Below, one piece after another: positions 26,765 through 36,295 of a DNA stretch of 52,675 nucleotides (position 1 is its first letter; every line of letters starts with the position of its first letter). The stretch comes from Treponema sp. (GTDB taxonomy: Bacteria; Spirochaetota; Spirochaetia; Treponematales; Treponemataceae). Position numbers and translations under genes: made by a program. The DNA lies in the NCBI GenBank assembly GCA_017395545.1, contig JAFPUF010000033.1:1-52675 (forward strand), given 5' to 3'. The notes beneath the pieces are model-generated. The model saw nothing but the letters and a program-made list of their open reading frames with translations, had not been told where the DNA came from and did not search any database.

Positions 26765-27685
26765 TTATAACGCATTTATCCCGACATAGGCAGAATCAGC
26801 CCTGTATGAAGCAGGTGTCTTTCCCGTAAACTGACGGAACACCTCGAAAAACTGACGTCTGCTTCCGAATCCACAGTCTCTGGCAACTTCTTCAATAGTG
26901 TCGTTATTTTCACACAGGCGGGAACAGGCAAGCTCCACACGGCGACGGGAAATATACTGTCCCAAAGGCACATTCATCGATTCTTTAAAAGCACGCCCCA
27001 GATAATCTGCGTTCAGTCCCAGCTGGTCAGCTAAGAATTTTACCGAGGCATTAGGGTTACTAAGTTCGTCTTCAAGGCTTTCAAGGATTTTTTTTACAAG
27101 GGGATTTGATTTTCCTTCTGACTGACTTGCCAAAGTCTTTTCCACAAACTGTCTTCCAAGCTCCAGAAGAATCCTCTCAACGGCATTATTATACGCAAGC
27201 GGAGAATCACCACCCGAAGCAAAAAGCCCCAGCGCCTCACCACACAAATTCCCGACCATATCAAACCTCTCGATTTCCATTGACTGCGGAAGGATGATGC
27301 CGTTTTTAAGCATATCAAGTCGGGAATCCGCACTCGAAAAAATCAAATCAAGTTCTTTATCACAAAGTTTTTTTGGCAGGAAAATCCGCATCTCATCATC
27401 AAGATGCACACCCTGATAAAAATGAAACCACCAGTAAGAAAGAGGTTTTTCTGCCCGTTCAAGCCCCCGATGAATATGTCCTGCTGGCAAAAGAAGCATT
27501 TTCCCTTCAGAAATCTCAAATGGAAGCCCATTATCCTCGATGAGAGCATGCCCCTTTTTCCCAATCAGAAGAACGCTCTCAGTTTCCAGGCAGCGGCGGA
27601 TATGAGTCCACCCCGGATTAAGCATGGCAAGTCCGCAAACAGGCGACAAGGTTGAGTCCACTCGCCGAAGGTGATAATAAGGCAT
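26765..27685 (-). CDS. AraC-family regulator with cupin-type sugar-sensing domain
   Basis: 306 residues. N-terminal AraC-binding (cupin) domain at about 15-110 (VLLIGKKGHALIEDNG, GKMLLLPAGHIHRG). The C-terminal double helix-turn-helix, at about 195-300 (ASVKFLADQLGLNADYLGRAFKE; TIEEVARDCGFGSRRQFFEVF; TGKTPASYR). It is divergent from the GH127/GH146 gene across about 85 bases and probably regulates it in response to an arabinose-containing sugar. ATG follows GGAG. Confidence 0.9.
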   Translation of the reverse strand: MPYYHLRRVDSTLSPVCGLAMLNPGWTHIRRCLETESVLLIGKKGHALIEDNGLPFEISEGKMLLLPAGHIHRGLERAEKPLSYWWFHFYQGVHLDDEMRIFLPKKLCDKELDLIFSSADSRLDMLKNGIILPQSMEIERFDMVGNLCGEALGLFASGGDSPLAYNNAVERILLELGRQFVEKTLASQSEGKSNPLVKKILESLEDELSNPNASVKFLADQLGLNADYLGRAFKESMNVPLGQYISRRRVELACSRLCENNDTIEEVARDCGFGSRRQFFEVFRQFTGKTPASYRADSAYVGINAL

Positions 27686-27747
27686 ATTCTATCTCCAAAA
27701 GTCGGAATTCCGCACTCTTCCTCAATTTTATGTAACTACCGGGATTT

Positions 27748-27769
27748 CTTCAAGGGTTTATAATTGAAG
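27748..27769 (+). promoter_or_regulatory. Inverted repeat and -10-like box directly before the GH127/146 start
   Basis: CTTCAA (27748-27753) and TTGAAG (27764-27769) flank a TATAAT (27759-27764) that ends only six bases before the ATG at 27771. No good -35 is seen. It could be an operator over the -10 of a leaderless promoter, or a leader hairpin over the start codon. Confidence 0.35.
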
Positions 27770-27770
27770 C

Positions 27771-30050
27771 ATGAAAAAACTTCTTTCAATTTTCGCCATT
27801 TTTATCTCAGGAGTCACGATGATGAACGCTACGAACACCGCATTTACAAAAACTCATCTCACAGACGGAACTCTGTTTTCAGATTCTCAAAAACTTGGTC
27901 TGAAATATGTCCTCGATTACAATCCAGACAGGATGCTCGCACCCGCTTACACGGCTCTCGGAAAAACGCCGAAAGCACAGAATTACGGCGGCTGGGAAAG
28001 CCGGCAGATTCAGGGGCACATGCTCGGGCACTATCTTTCGGCGCTGGCAGGCTTTTTCTATCAGACAGGCTCAAAAGAAGCAAAGGAAAAACTCGATTAT
28101 ACGGTAGACTGCATTAAAAACCTTCAGAGGGAAGACGGATATTTCGCAGGAATTCCTTCGGTTCCATTTGACGCAGTATTTTCTTCAAGCGGAAGTTTCA
28201 ATGTAGACAGGTTTTCGCTCGCCAACTGGTGGGTTCCGTGGTACTCAGTTCACAAAATCTACGCAGGCCTTATCGACGCTTACTCTTTCGCAGGAAACGA
28301 AGACGCTCTCAAAATCGTCACGAAAATGGCAGACTGGGCAATCGCTGGCACTTCAAAAATGAGTGATTCCGAAATTCAGAAAATGCTTACCTGTGAGCAC
28401 GGCGGAATGTGCAAGGTCTTTGCCGACCTTTACGCAATCACCAAAAACGAAAAATACCTCAAAGAAGCCGAACGATGGATTCACAAAGAAGTAATTTCAC
28501 CGGCGATGAAACAGCAGGACAAATTGCAGGGCTACCATGCAAACACACAGATTCCGAAATTTCTCGGAATAGCAAGACTTTACGAGCTTACAGGAAAGCC
28601 GGAATATCGCACTGCGGCAGAATTTTTCTTCGACACGGTGACAAAAAGGCGAAGCTACGCAATCGGCGGAAACTCAAAAGGAGAGCATTTCGGGCGTGAA
28701 TACGACGAGAGTCTTGAGCGAGACACATGCGAGACCTGCAACACCTACAATATGCTGGAACTTGCCGAACATATTTTTGCATGGAACAAAGACTCAGAAA
28801 TCGCTGATTTTTATGAGAATGCACTTTACAACCATATTCTGGCCTCTCAGGACCCGAAAACAGGAGCGAAAACTTATTTTGTCTCGATGCAGAACGGCTT
28901 TCACAAAGTTTACTGCACTCACGACAACGCGATGTGGTGCTGCACAGGAACAGGTCTCGAAAATCCCGAACGCTACAACCGATTTATCGCAAACGAGTTT
29001 GACGGAACTCTTTACATCAACCTTTTCATTCCTTCGGAAATCACGACACAAGACGGCTGGAAACTCAAAATCGACACGAACTTTCCTTACGAAGAAAAGG
29101 CAAGGATCACGGTTCTTCAAAAAGGAGCAAAAACAAAATCGCTCAAAGCTCGTACTCCCGCATGGTGCAAGGCTTTCTATGATGAAAATAAACTCACAAA
29201 AGGAAACGACGGCTATGCAGATTTCGGCAATCTTTCACAAGATACAAAAATCGAAATCAGTCTTCCAATGGTGCTTTCAATTCGCCGTGCCCTCGACCGC
29301 TCAGGAAATTTCAGCATAAAATACGGCCCTCTCGTTCTTGCGGCCGACCTCGGAACCAAAAACATGCCCCAGGACATAGTTGACGACCACTTAATTTACA
29401 TGCAGAGCGGAAAAAACGAAAAAGTCGAAGTCATCACGGCAGATTTAAAAAATCCTGCGCATTGGATAAGCCGAACTGATAAAAACACTCTCACCTTCAC
29501 CACCGCAAAAACTGCGAACGAAAAGGGCATTTCCTACACGCTCAGGCCTTTCTTTGACATTCATCATGTCCGCTATGCCACTTATTTCTCATCAATAAAC
29601 GAAGCGGAGAACAAGCGCACAAAAGCCTTTGAAAAAATCACCATAGACTTCATCGAACCCGGCCGACAGCAGAGCGAAGTCGAGCACAAATTCAAGACGG
29701 AGAAAACTTCAATCGGATATATAGACAATGTTGATCGAAACTGTCGTATTTTCGACACTGAAGAAAGTTTTATCCAATACAAAGCGAAATTCGATGCGAC
29801 AAAGCAGAACAAAATCATCCTAACAGTCTACGGAAAAGACAAAGGAAATCTCACAGTAAATTACGGAAGCGAACTCTTACAAACAATTCAACTCAAAGGA
29901 GATGGTGGTGACGACCTAGTTGACATCAGCGTGGAAGTGCCGAAAAAGCTCGTCAAGGCAAAGCAGAAAAGCGTAAGAATCGTTCGGGAAGATATTTTGA
30001 TAAAAGGAAGTAAGGGCGCAAGGATTCTTGAAATAAGGGTTACAAAGTGA
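27771..30050 (+). CDS. GH127/GH146-type beta-L-arabinofuranosidase
   Basis: 759 residues, with a hydrophobic N-terminus that looks like a signal peptide (1-20). The (alpha/alpha)6 barrel carries GWESRQIQGHMLGHYLSAL near 74-92. The zinc/thiolate site known from HypBA1 is intact: E321 and C323 in ETCNTYNML, and the CC pair C390-C391 in MWCCTGTGLENPERY, C390 being the expected nucleophile. The ETCNTYNML wording is closer to GH146 than to classical GH127. The beta-sandwich C-terminal half ends in a small extra beta domain (about 650-755). It would remove beta-linked L-arabinofuranose from plant arabinan or glycoproteins. Its 3' end overlaps the convergent GH43 gene by 11 bases. Confidence 0.9.
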   Translation: MKKLLSIFAIFISGVTMMNATNTAFTKTHLTDGTLFSDSQKLGLKYVLDYNPDRMLAPAYTALGKTPKAQNYGGWESRQIQGHMLGHYLSALAGFFYQTGSKEAKEKLDYTVDCIKNLQREDGYFAGIPSVPFDAVFSSSGSFNVDRFSLANWWVPWYSVHKIYAGLIDAYSFAGNEDALKIVTKMADWAIAGTSKMSDSEIQKMLTCEHGGMCKVFADLYAITKNEKYLKEAERWIHKEVISPAMKQQDKLQGYHANTQIPKFLGIARLYELTGKPEYRTAAEFFFDTVTKRRSYAIGGNSKGEHFGREYDESLERDTCETCNTYNMLELAEHIFAWNKDSEIADFYENALYNHILASQDPKTGAKTYFVSMQNGFHKVYCTHDNAMWCCTGTGLENPERYNRFIANEFDGTLYINLFIPSEITTQDGWKLKIDTNFPYEEKARITVLQKGAKTKSLKARTPAWCKAFYDENKLTKGNDGYADFGNLSQDTKIEISLPMVLSIRRALDRSGNFSIKYGPLVLAADLGTKNMPQDIVDDHLIYMQSGKNEKVEVITADLKNPAHWISRTDKNTLTFTTAKTANEKGISYTLRPFFDIHHVRYATYFSSINEAENKRTKAFEKITIDFIEPGRQQSEVEHKFKTEKTSIGYIDNVDRNCRIFDTEESFIQYKAKFDATKQNKIILTVYGKDKGNLTVNYGSELLQTIQLKGDGGDDLVDISVEVPKKLVKAKQKSVRIVREDILIKGSKGARILEIRVTK

Positions 30051-30951
30051 TTTCTTCAATCATCAGCTTGCTTCTGCCGTCGTCTTTTCTGTCGTAAGCG
30101 TGGTAAACGAGGTAGATTTTTCCGTCATCGTCTTTGAAAACGGAGTTATGACCGGGGCCTGCCCAGCGCTCAAAACTGAATGAGTCCCGCACTGTCGTGC
30201 CACCGCCCCAACGCATGTCAATTCCGTCTTCATCAAGATATGGACCTGTGATTTTTTCGGCTACACCAAGCACGATATGATAAGAGCTTGCAACGCCACG
30301 GCAGCAAAAATCATGTGAAGCAAAAAGATAGTATTTTCCGTTGTGCGGGAAGATAAAACCACCTTCAACAGGATTTGGATCGGGCTGACTTTCGCCCTCT
30401 TTTTGCCTTGAAGCAATGAAAATCGGTTCGACAGCTTTGCCATCCGCACCTGAACGAACGAATCCGTTATCATCAAGCGCAAACATTAAAAGCCCGCCCC
30501 AGAATGAGCCGAGCAAAAGCCAATCGCTACCGTTTTCATCTGCACAGACGGCAGGATCAATCGCATTAAAGTTATTTCCCTCTCCAGAAGAAACAACTTT
30601 TCCCTGGTCCCGCCATTCGTAATCTCTGGAAGCAGGATCAAGCGTTTTATTACAGGCAAGGCCAATCACGGAAGTATTCTTTCCGAAAGTGCTCACTGCG
30701 TAATAAAGCCGCCATTCCCCGTTCCGATAAACAATCTCCGGTGCCCAGAAGTCTTTCCCGTCCGATTCAGGAACGAACTCAAACACCCAGTCAGGAAGCT
30801 TTTCAAAAACCTTCCCGCCATATTTCCATGAGAGCAAATCAGAAGATGTATAAAAATACCCGTGTGTCGAAAAGCAGTAGTAGACGCCGCCTTCCTTCAC
30901 AATAACAGGGTCGTGTGCCGGAACATCGGCGGTCAAGTTCAAAAGCGCCAT
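30040..30951 (-). CDS. Cytoplasmic GH43 glycosidase (arabinan-type)
   Basis: 303 residues, no signal peptide; a bare five-bladed propeller. Catalytic triad visible: general base D14 in AHDPV, pKa modulator D132 in NAIDPA, general acid E196 in PVEGGF. The phrases FWAPEIVY and SSYHIVLGVAEKITGPYLDEDG resemble alpha-1,5-L-arabinanases and related GH43 members. It starts one base after the stop of the upstream permease, making it the last gene of the importer operon. It should cut arabino-oligosaccharides once imported. Endo or exo action cannot be told. Confidence 0.88.
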   Translation of the reverse strand: MALLNLTADVPAHDPVIVKEGGVYYCFSTHGYFYTSSDLLSWKYGGKVFEKLPDWVFEFVPESDGKDFWAPEIVYRNGEWRLYYAVSTFGKNTSVIGLACNKTLDPASRDYEWRDQGKVVSSGEGNNFNAIDPAVCADENGSDWLLLGSFWGGLLMFALDDNGFVRSGADGKAVEPIFIASRQKEGESQPDPNPVEGGFIFPHNGKYYLFASHDFCCRGVASSYHIVLGVAEKITGPYLDEDGIDMRWGGGTTVRDSFSFERWAGPGHNSVFKDDDGKIYLVYHAYDRKDDGRSKLMIEEITL

Positions 30952-30952
30952 A

Positions 30953-31846
30953 TTATTTTAGACCACTGAGAGCAACAGATGCGATAATCTGCCGCTGGAA
31001 AATAATGAATACGATGATAATAGGCAGAAGCGAAATAACGCTTGCCGTAAGCAAAAGCGGATAGTCCGTGTTGATTGCATACATTGCGTTCAGCCGGCTT
31101 ATCATAACCTGAACCGTAAGCAATGCGTCATCGTGAAGATAAATGCTCGGAGCAAAGTAATCGTTCCAGGCGCCCATGAACCACAGGATTCCCTGAGCCG
31201 CAATGGCCGGCTTTGCGTTCGGAAGCATAATCTGAAGGAAAATACGGAAATATCCTGCACCATCAATTCGCGCACTCTCAATCACCGAGGTCGGGATACC
31301 GCTCATATACTGACGCAGGAAGAAAATCATGCCAACATTTCCCAGCATTCCCGGAATAATCAGCGGGAGCCATGTGTTTACCCAGCCGATTCGGGCATAG
31401 ATGATAAACTGAGGAATCATGATTACCGAGAAAGGAATCATCATCGTGGCAAGCTCTGCCAAAAATAGCTTTGCCTTGCCGGGGAAACGCAACTTTGAAT
31501 AACTGAAAGCCGCAAGAGAAGACACGAATGTGCCGACCACGATTGTGCTTACAGAAATGATAATTGAATTCAGGATACCCCGCTGTAATGCAGGCTCCAT
31601 CTGCCAGACTCTTTTGAAATAGTTAGCCCACTGAGGATTAGCGGGCATTGCAAGTGAAAGCTGCGTTGTCAAAAACTGTCCGGGAGTTTTTAGCGAAGAC
31701 TCAAACATCCAGACGAGCGGAATAATCATAATTATCGCACCTGAAAACAGAAAGAAGTAGATAAGACTGTCCGCTCTTCTTGAATGCAAAGGAGCCGGGC
31801 GCTGCTTATTCTTATATTTTGTCAAATCACTTTTTGAATCAGACAT
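30953..31846 (-). CDS. CUT1 sugar ABC transporter permease, MalG type
   Basis: 297 residues, six helices after a basic N-terminal tail. EAA loop ESARIDGAGYFRIFLQIMLP (about 183-202; serine replaces the first alanine). Partner of the permease ten bases upstream, followed by the GH43 gene one base downstream. No ATPase in the window. Confidence 0.93.
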   Translation of the reverse strand: MSDSKSDLTKYKNKQRPAPLHSRRADSLIYFFLFSGAIIMIIPLVWMFESSLKTPGQFLTTQLSLAMPANPQWANYFKRVWQMEPALQRGILNSIIISVSTIVVGTFVSSLAAFSYSKLRFPGKAKLFLAELATMMIPFSVIMIPQFIIYARIGWVNTWLPLIIPGMLGNVGMIFFLRQYMSGIPTSVIESARIDGAGYFRIFLQIMLPNAKPAIAAQGILWFMGAWNDYFAPSIYLHDDALLTVQVMISRLNAMYAINTDYPLLLTASVISLLPIIIVFIIFQRQIIASVALSGLK

Positions 31847-31856
31847 CTCTTTTCTC

Positions 31857-32834
31857 CTATTCCAGATAATTTTCGCTGGCCGGGTTCATCTTGAACTGAA
31901 TTGCTGTAACAGCAAAGATGATAAGCGCAAGAACCCATGCCGCAGCGCACGCGAAACCTTTTTCATCAGCACCGAAAGCATGCTGCCAGATGTAAAATAC
32001 GATTGTCGCAGAACTGTAATCAGGACCACCATCCGGGGTCATTATCTGAGGTTCTACAATCATCTGTGATCCGCCGATTATTCCCGTAACAACGATATAG
32101 AATGTGATTGGCTGCATGAGCGGCCAGGTAATCTTCCGGAAAATCATCCATCGGCTTGCTCCGTCAATTACGGCAGCCTCATAGTAACTGCGAGGCATAT
32201 TCTGCAGGGCCCCCAGGTACAAGAGTGCCGTTCCTCCGACACCACGCCAGACGCACATAATCATAATCGAAGGTTTGACAGTATGTGCATTCTGAAGCCA
32301 GTTCGGAAGATGCTCTTTCGGAATGCCGATTGCCGCAAGAACCTGATTCAAAAGACCGTAATCTCCGTTATAAAGCCAGCCCCACAAAAGCGCGACAGCA
32401 ACAATCGAAGAAACAACCGGAATATAATAGATGACCCGGAAAATTTTTACGCCTGGCAAACCGCTGTTAAAGGACAGGGCAAGGGCAAATGCCCACACAA
32501 GGCCGATAGGAATTCCTATCATGTACCAGAACGTATTCCAGAGAGCCTTCCAGAACTGAATGTCCGTGAAAAGCTCCTTGTAGTTATCAATTCCACAGAA
32601 GAACCACGAGCGGGATTCCGCGTCCATACTGAACAGCTGAGTGAGGTCTGTCATCGAATCCCATCTGGTGAAACTTGCGAAAATCGAAAAGAGAAATGGA
32701 CCGGATGTAAACAGGACAAACCCGATGACCGGCGGCAATACAAAAAGCAGACCGCAAATCGCCTCATCATTCCATCTTCTCTTTTTCTTTTTTTTCGCCG
32801 CTGTCGTTTTATTTGCGGAAATCGTCTCTGCCAT
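31857..32834 (-). CDS. CUT1 sugar ABC transporter permease, MalF type
   Basis: 325 residues with a lysine-rich cytoplasmic N-terminus (KKKKKRRW) and six helices. EAA loop YEAAVIDGASRWMIFRKITW. Encoded 17 bases after the binding-protein gene and before the second permease. By context an importer for arabino-oligosaccharides. Confidence 0.93.
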   Translation of the reverse strand: MAETISANKTTAAKKKKKRRWNDEAICGLLFVLPPVIGFVLFTSGPFLFSIFASFTRWDSMTDLTQLFSMDAESRSWFFCGIDNYKELFTDIQFWKALWNTFWYMIGIPIGLVWAFALALSFNSGLPGVKIFRVIYYIPVVSSIVAVALLWGWLYNGDYGLLNQVLAAIGIPKEHLPNWLQNAHTVKPSIMIMCVWRGVGGTALLYLGALQNMPRSYYEAAVIDGASRWMIFRKITWPLMQPITFYIVVTGIIGGSQMIVEPQIMTPDGGPDYSSATIVFYIWQHAFGADEKGFACAAAWVLALIIFAVTAIQFKMNPASENYLE

Positions 32835-32851
32835 AAAACGCTCCTAAAAAC

Positions 32852-34213
32852 TTATTTTTTGTTGCGGGCAGCACTCTGCTTAGCGCGCTGCAAGGCCTTG
32901 TCGAGTTCCCGCTGCATCTGCGGCTGAATCTTGGTGCAGTATTCTTTTGCAGAAATCTTGCCGTCAAGGACACGCTGAATACCCATATAGAATTTGTCAT
33001 ACCATACGCTGTTGTATGTATAGTCTGAAGGCCACGGACGACCGGTCTTTGAAATGATGTTGATGTACTCCTGACGGTTTGCAGGTTTTCCTGGTTTTGA
33101 AGTGTATCGGCTTGCAAGAGACTTGAGGTTAGGAATCTGCAGGTCCATGTCAGAATACATTTTGTTTGCTTCTTCATCAGCAGAAAGGTACAAAGCAAGC
33201 TCTGCGGCAAGCTGTGGATTTTTTGAAGTTGCTGCAACCGCATAGCCGACCCCGCCGCGATAAGTTGCCGTCTGATTTGCAGAAGTGTGAACCGGCCACG
33301 GAATCAAGTCATATTCAAATTTGATAACTTCAGGGTCGTTGAATTTTGCCAGATCCCACGGACCTGCCGGGAAGAAAGCAAGTTCGCCCTTAATCCATCG
33401 CTGGTAAGTATCGAGTGACTGAGCCTGTGTCGCAGTCGGTGTTACAGGTCGGAATTTTGAAAGACCTTCGACAGGATACTGACTGTTACCGAGAGTCATG
33501 TTTGCCCAGTACTGCAGGGCCTCAACGAATTTCGGGTCGTTTACAGTGACTTTTGTATGAGTCGGGTCAAGAAAGTCAGCGCCGTTACCCCAGACGAACT
33601 GAATGAAAGCCCAGTGAATGTTAAGGCCGGTACCGAAGACATCGTTCTGACCGTCGCCGTTATTGTCTCGTGTAAGTTTTTCACAGACATCGATGAATTC
33701 CTGCCAGGTGTAAGGCTTGTCCTTATCCGGAAGCGGAACACCGTATTTCTGGAACAAAGTTTTATTGTAAGCAAGGGCGAAAGGACCGAAATCTTTAGGC
33801 AAAGCCCAGATTGCGCTTCCTTTCCCAAGTTCTTTTCCGTCGTAGCGGTAAGTGTCAACGGCGCTCTCGTACAAATCGTCAAAATTAGCGCCTTTTACAC
33901 CTTTTACATAAGGAGAAAGATCAAGGACCTTTTTGTTGTCAACATACTGTCGGACTCCGCCAGGCCCGAGGTAGAATACATCAGGCAGGTTGTTAGCAGC
34001 AAGCTGAGCCTGAATCTTCGCATCGTACTCATTTTGTGTTGAAGAAATGAATTTTACTTTCGTTCCCTTGTGGGTCTGCTCAAAGCGGGCAATGACCTTA
34101 TCAAGAATCGCCTTTTCCTGCGGCTGGGCATAAATCATAAGCGTAAGCTCTTCGCTGAATGCCGCAGAAATACACATTACAGCTCCGGCCAGTGCCATAA
34201 GTATTTTTTTCAT
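32852..34213 (-). CDS. Sugar-binding protein of the arabinan-locus ABC transporter
   Basis: 453 residues, family 1 solute-binding protein with a type I signal peptide (1-20, MKKILMALAGAVMCISAAFS), not a lipoprotein, unlike the binding protein of the first importer. Typical phrases: LTLMIYAQPQEKAIL at the mature N-terminus, PDVFYLGPGGVRQY, and a tryptophan-rich ligand region. The C-terminus is a basic helix. First gene of a four-gene operon with both permeases and the cytoplasmic GH43; it carries a TTGATA-type operator and a strong promoter upstream. AGGAGG precedes the ATG. Confidence 0.92.
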   Translation of the reverse strand: MKKILMALAGAVMCISAAFSEELTLMIYAQPQEKAILDKVIARFEQTHKGTKVKFISSTQNEYDAKIQAQLAANNLPDVFYLGPGGVRQYVDNKKVLDLSPYVKGVKGANFDDLYESAVDTYRYDGKELGKGSAIWALPKDFGPFALAYNKTLFQKYGVPLPDKDKPYTWQEFIDVCEKLTRDNNGDGQNDVFGTGLNIHWAFIQFVWGNGADFLDPTHTKVTVNDPKFVEALQYWANMTLGNSQYPVEGLSKFRPVTPTATQAQSLDTYQRWIKGELAFFPAGPWDLAKFNDPEVIKFEYDLIPWPVHTSANQTATYRGGVGYAVAATSKNPQLAAELALYLSADEEANKMYSDMDLQIPNLKSLASRYTSKPGKPANRQEYINIISKTGRPWPSDYTYNSVWYDKFYMGIQRVLDGKISAKEYCTKIQPQMQRELDKALQRAKQSAARNKK

Positions 34214-34269
34214 ACTTTCCTCCTTTTTTGAATGCGTAATTTTTATACGCTTTTTTTTCTTTTAATTAA

Positions 34270-34298
34270 ATTGTAAGTCCTAAATTTTTATCTGTCAA
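34270..34298 (-). promoter_or_regulatory. Promoter of the arabinan importer operon
   Basis: Consensus TTGACA (34293-34298), exact 17-base spacer, TACAAT (34270-34275) on the minus strand; leader about 50 bases. The TTGATA palindrome lies six bases upstream of the -35, an activator-like position. Confidence 0.8.
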
Positions 34299-34304
34299 GA
34301 ATTT

Positions 34305-34318
34305 TTGATATAAATCAA
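34305..34318. promoter_or_regulatory. TTGATA-type operator before the importer operon
   Basis: TTGATA-TA-AATCAA, one mismatch from the palindrome TTGATA-N2-TATCAA found at three other sites in this locus. A further half-site CTGATA lies at 34325-34330, 20 bases away. Confidence 0.55.
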
Positions 34319-34336
34319 TTTTTTCTGATATAAAAA

Positions 34337-36122
34337 TTATTTTTCACGTTTGTTTCCCCAGAAATATTCGCCTGTCTTTTCACCGTCAAAAGCCGTGAAA
34401 GTGATTGTCTTCCGGCTCTTTCCTTTTTTTCGTGCCCAGTCAACGGCCCTGAGGGCATAGCCTCTGAAAGTACCGGCTCCATCAAGCGAAACCGTGAAGG
34501 TATAGCCGTCTCCAAAAAGAGCCCAGGTTCCGGAATATGCTCCGCTCACCTTTCCGTCCGCACTGAGAGAAATCATTTTTGACTCCGTTGGAATACCGTC
34601 AGCAGCAACGACAGTAACAGGGTCGCTCTGACCGAAAGGCTTGTAGTCCTTTGTATCAGTTCCCCGGACAGTAAGAACCGCATCGTAATTTCCGGCGATG
34701 TCACCAGCATTAAGGAGCTCTAATTTCTCGGTAAAGTTTTTGTCCTCGTAATATTCATTCTGATTAAGAACCGGCCAGCCGTCATCAGTGAAGAAAAGCT
34801 GATGAACCTGAAGGAAGAAATAATAGCCGGGCAAGAAATTTGTGCGTGCGTGACATGCAAACAGGATTTTGCCGTCATTTGAGCGTAAAATGCTCTGACC
34901 GCCCTGGCATCGGAAGTTGAATTCTTTTTCAAGGGAATGAGAGCCGATGATTTTGCTTCCGATTTCGTGATAATTACTGGCAGTCATTGCATCGAGATAC
35001 ATGCTTCTTCCGCTTCCGTCAAGATAAGGGCCCGTGACTTCTTTTGAGCGTCCGACTCCGACACGGTAATCCCAGTCAAGGCTTCCCCATTGAGACGAAG
35101 CAGTAATAGTATCCGTTTTCGCTGTTGTAGATGACCTGAGCTCCCTCGTAAGCAGCACCATACCCGCCGGCAATCGCAGTTCCGAATGCACCGGGAACAG
35201 TGTCTGCAGGCGCATCAATCTCACTTCCGTCAGCAGGATTCACAGGTTTTAGCGAGAGAGAATCAACATACATGAGGGCAATTCCGCCCTTCCATGAGCC
35301 GTAAGTCAAGCCCCAGCATTTTCTTCCTTTGATTGTGTACTCGACATTTTTTCCTGTTGCGACATCTGTGACAAATTCCGGGTCAATTCCGCCGAAACCG
35401 TAAGCCCAGCCGCCGGCAGTATCTGCTTCGGAAGCTGTGTGTGTGTCATAATTCGCAAGATTGTTGCAGTATTGTTCTGAGATGCTCTTGTCGTCGCTGT
35501 CCCAGGTACGATCATACCATGTGTAGCGGACAATATTTGACTGCCTGTAAGAAACACCGAGTTTTTTAAGGACCTCAGCGATTTTCGGGTCTTTTGAAGC
35601 AGCCTGAGCCGCCGGCCAGAAAGGACCTGTCGGGCTTGAAGATATCGTGAGGGCAATCGCTGCATCCGGATTTCCAGGCGAACGACTGTCGGTGATGATT
35701 CCATGTATGAGATAGTAAAGGCCATTCTGTTTGATTACGGTCGGTGCCCAGGTTGAAGCCTGTGCCATATTGAAGTTAACCCATTTGAGCCAGTCTTTGT
35801 CCCATTTCCGCTGAATCGCAGATTTAGGAAGGCTCTGCCAGTGAACAAGATCCTTTGAAGTACGAATCTGAAGGCCTTTCTGCCCCGCTCCGCCGATAGC
35901 GGCATCGGTCGAATAAACATAGTAAGTTCCGTCATCGTCCTGGAAGAGTTTCGGGTCATGGCAGTTGAGAGGGCCCCATACATCCTGAGAGCCGTTGAAG
36001 GCATTTGCATTCGCATATTTTGTAAGAACAGCCTTGTCTACATCATTTTTTGCGGCATACCCCGCAGAAAGAACTGAACAGACAAAAAGCGCGGAAAGCC
36101 CTGTCCGTATAACTTTATTCAT
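34337..36122 (-). pseudogene. Secreted GH43 arabinanase-like gene with a one-base frameshift
   Basis: Read in one frame from ATG 36122 (AGGAGG upstream) the product has a signal peptide (1-23) and a GH43 propeller with D56 (CHDPK), D247 (GGIDPE) and E326 (YEGAQ), and stops early at 35076. The continuation lies in another frame to 34337. At 35089-35091 the minus strand reads TCA-A-TGG; removing one A gives F-V-S-W-G-S-L-D-W-D, the expected join. The repaired protein would be 594 residues (344 + 250), with a C-terminal beta domain like that of extracellular arabinanases. The truncated form keeps the triad but loses the last blades. This may be a real inactivation, a phase-variable site or a sequencing error. 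Confidence 0.85.
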
Positions 36123-36173
36123 TTTTCCTCCTGTTTTTGTATCTCGATAAAAGTTGATATGTTTTAAGTTTTA

Positions 36174-36187
36174 TTGATATATATCAG
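36174..36187. promoter_or_regulatory. TTGATA-type operator 1 before the frameshifted GH43
   Basis: TTGATA-TA-TATCAG. It overlaps the end of a probable -10 box of the GH43 gene (minus-strand TATACT, 36186-36191), a repressor-like position. Confidence 0.6.
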
Positions 36188-36221
36188 TATAACACACCTT
36201 CAAAATAATGAAAGAAAAATT

Positions 36222-36235
36222 TTGATAAATATCAG
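36222..36235. promoter_or_regulatory. TTGATA-type operator 2 before the frameshifted GH43
   Basis: TTGATA-AA-TATCAG, 48 bases centre to centre from operator 1, between the divergent GH43 and lipoprotein promoters. Confidence 0.6.
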
Positions 36236-36254
36236 GAATTTTTAGAATAAAAAG

Positions 36255-36279
36255 GCCTGACTTGTGCTATACTACAGGC
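36255..36279 (+). promoter_or_regulatory. Extended -10 promoter and 25-base inverted repeat before the lipoprotein gene
   Basis: GCCTG (36255-36259) and CAGGC (36275-36279) flank TGCTATACT, an extended -10 box (TATACT 36268-36273). The arms and total length match the repeat at 14029-14053. The predicted start falls just after the repeat, about 15 bases before the ATG at 36296. Confidence 0.45.
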
Positions 36280-36295
36280 AAAAAGAGGATTTACC

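Noticed and set aside
32283..32927. 214-residue plus-strand open frame opposite the MalF-type permease
   Set aside because: Antisense shadow of the permease and binding-protein genes, Arg/Lys/Cys-rich, no ribosome-binding site.
34337..35224. Separate gene for the 3' half of the frameshifted GH43
   Set aside because: Its first codons are out-of-frame reading of the upstream half, there is no ribosome-binding site, and a one-base correction joins both halves.
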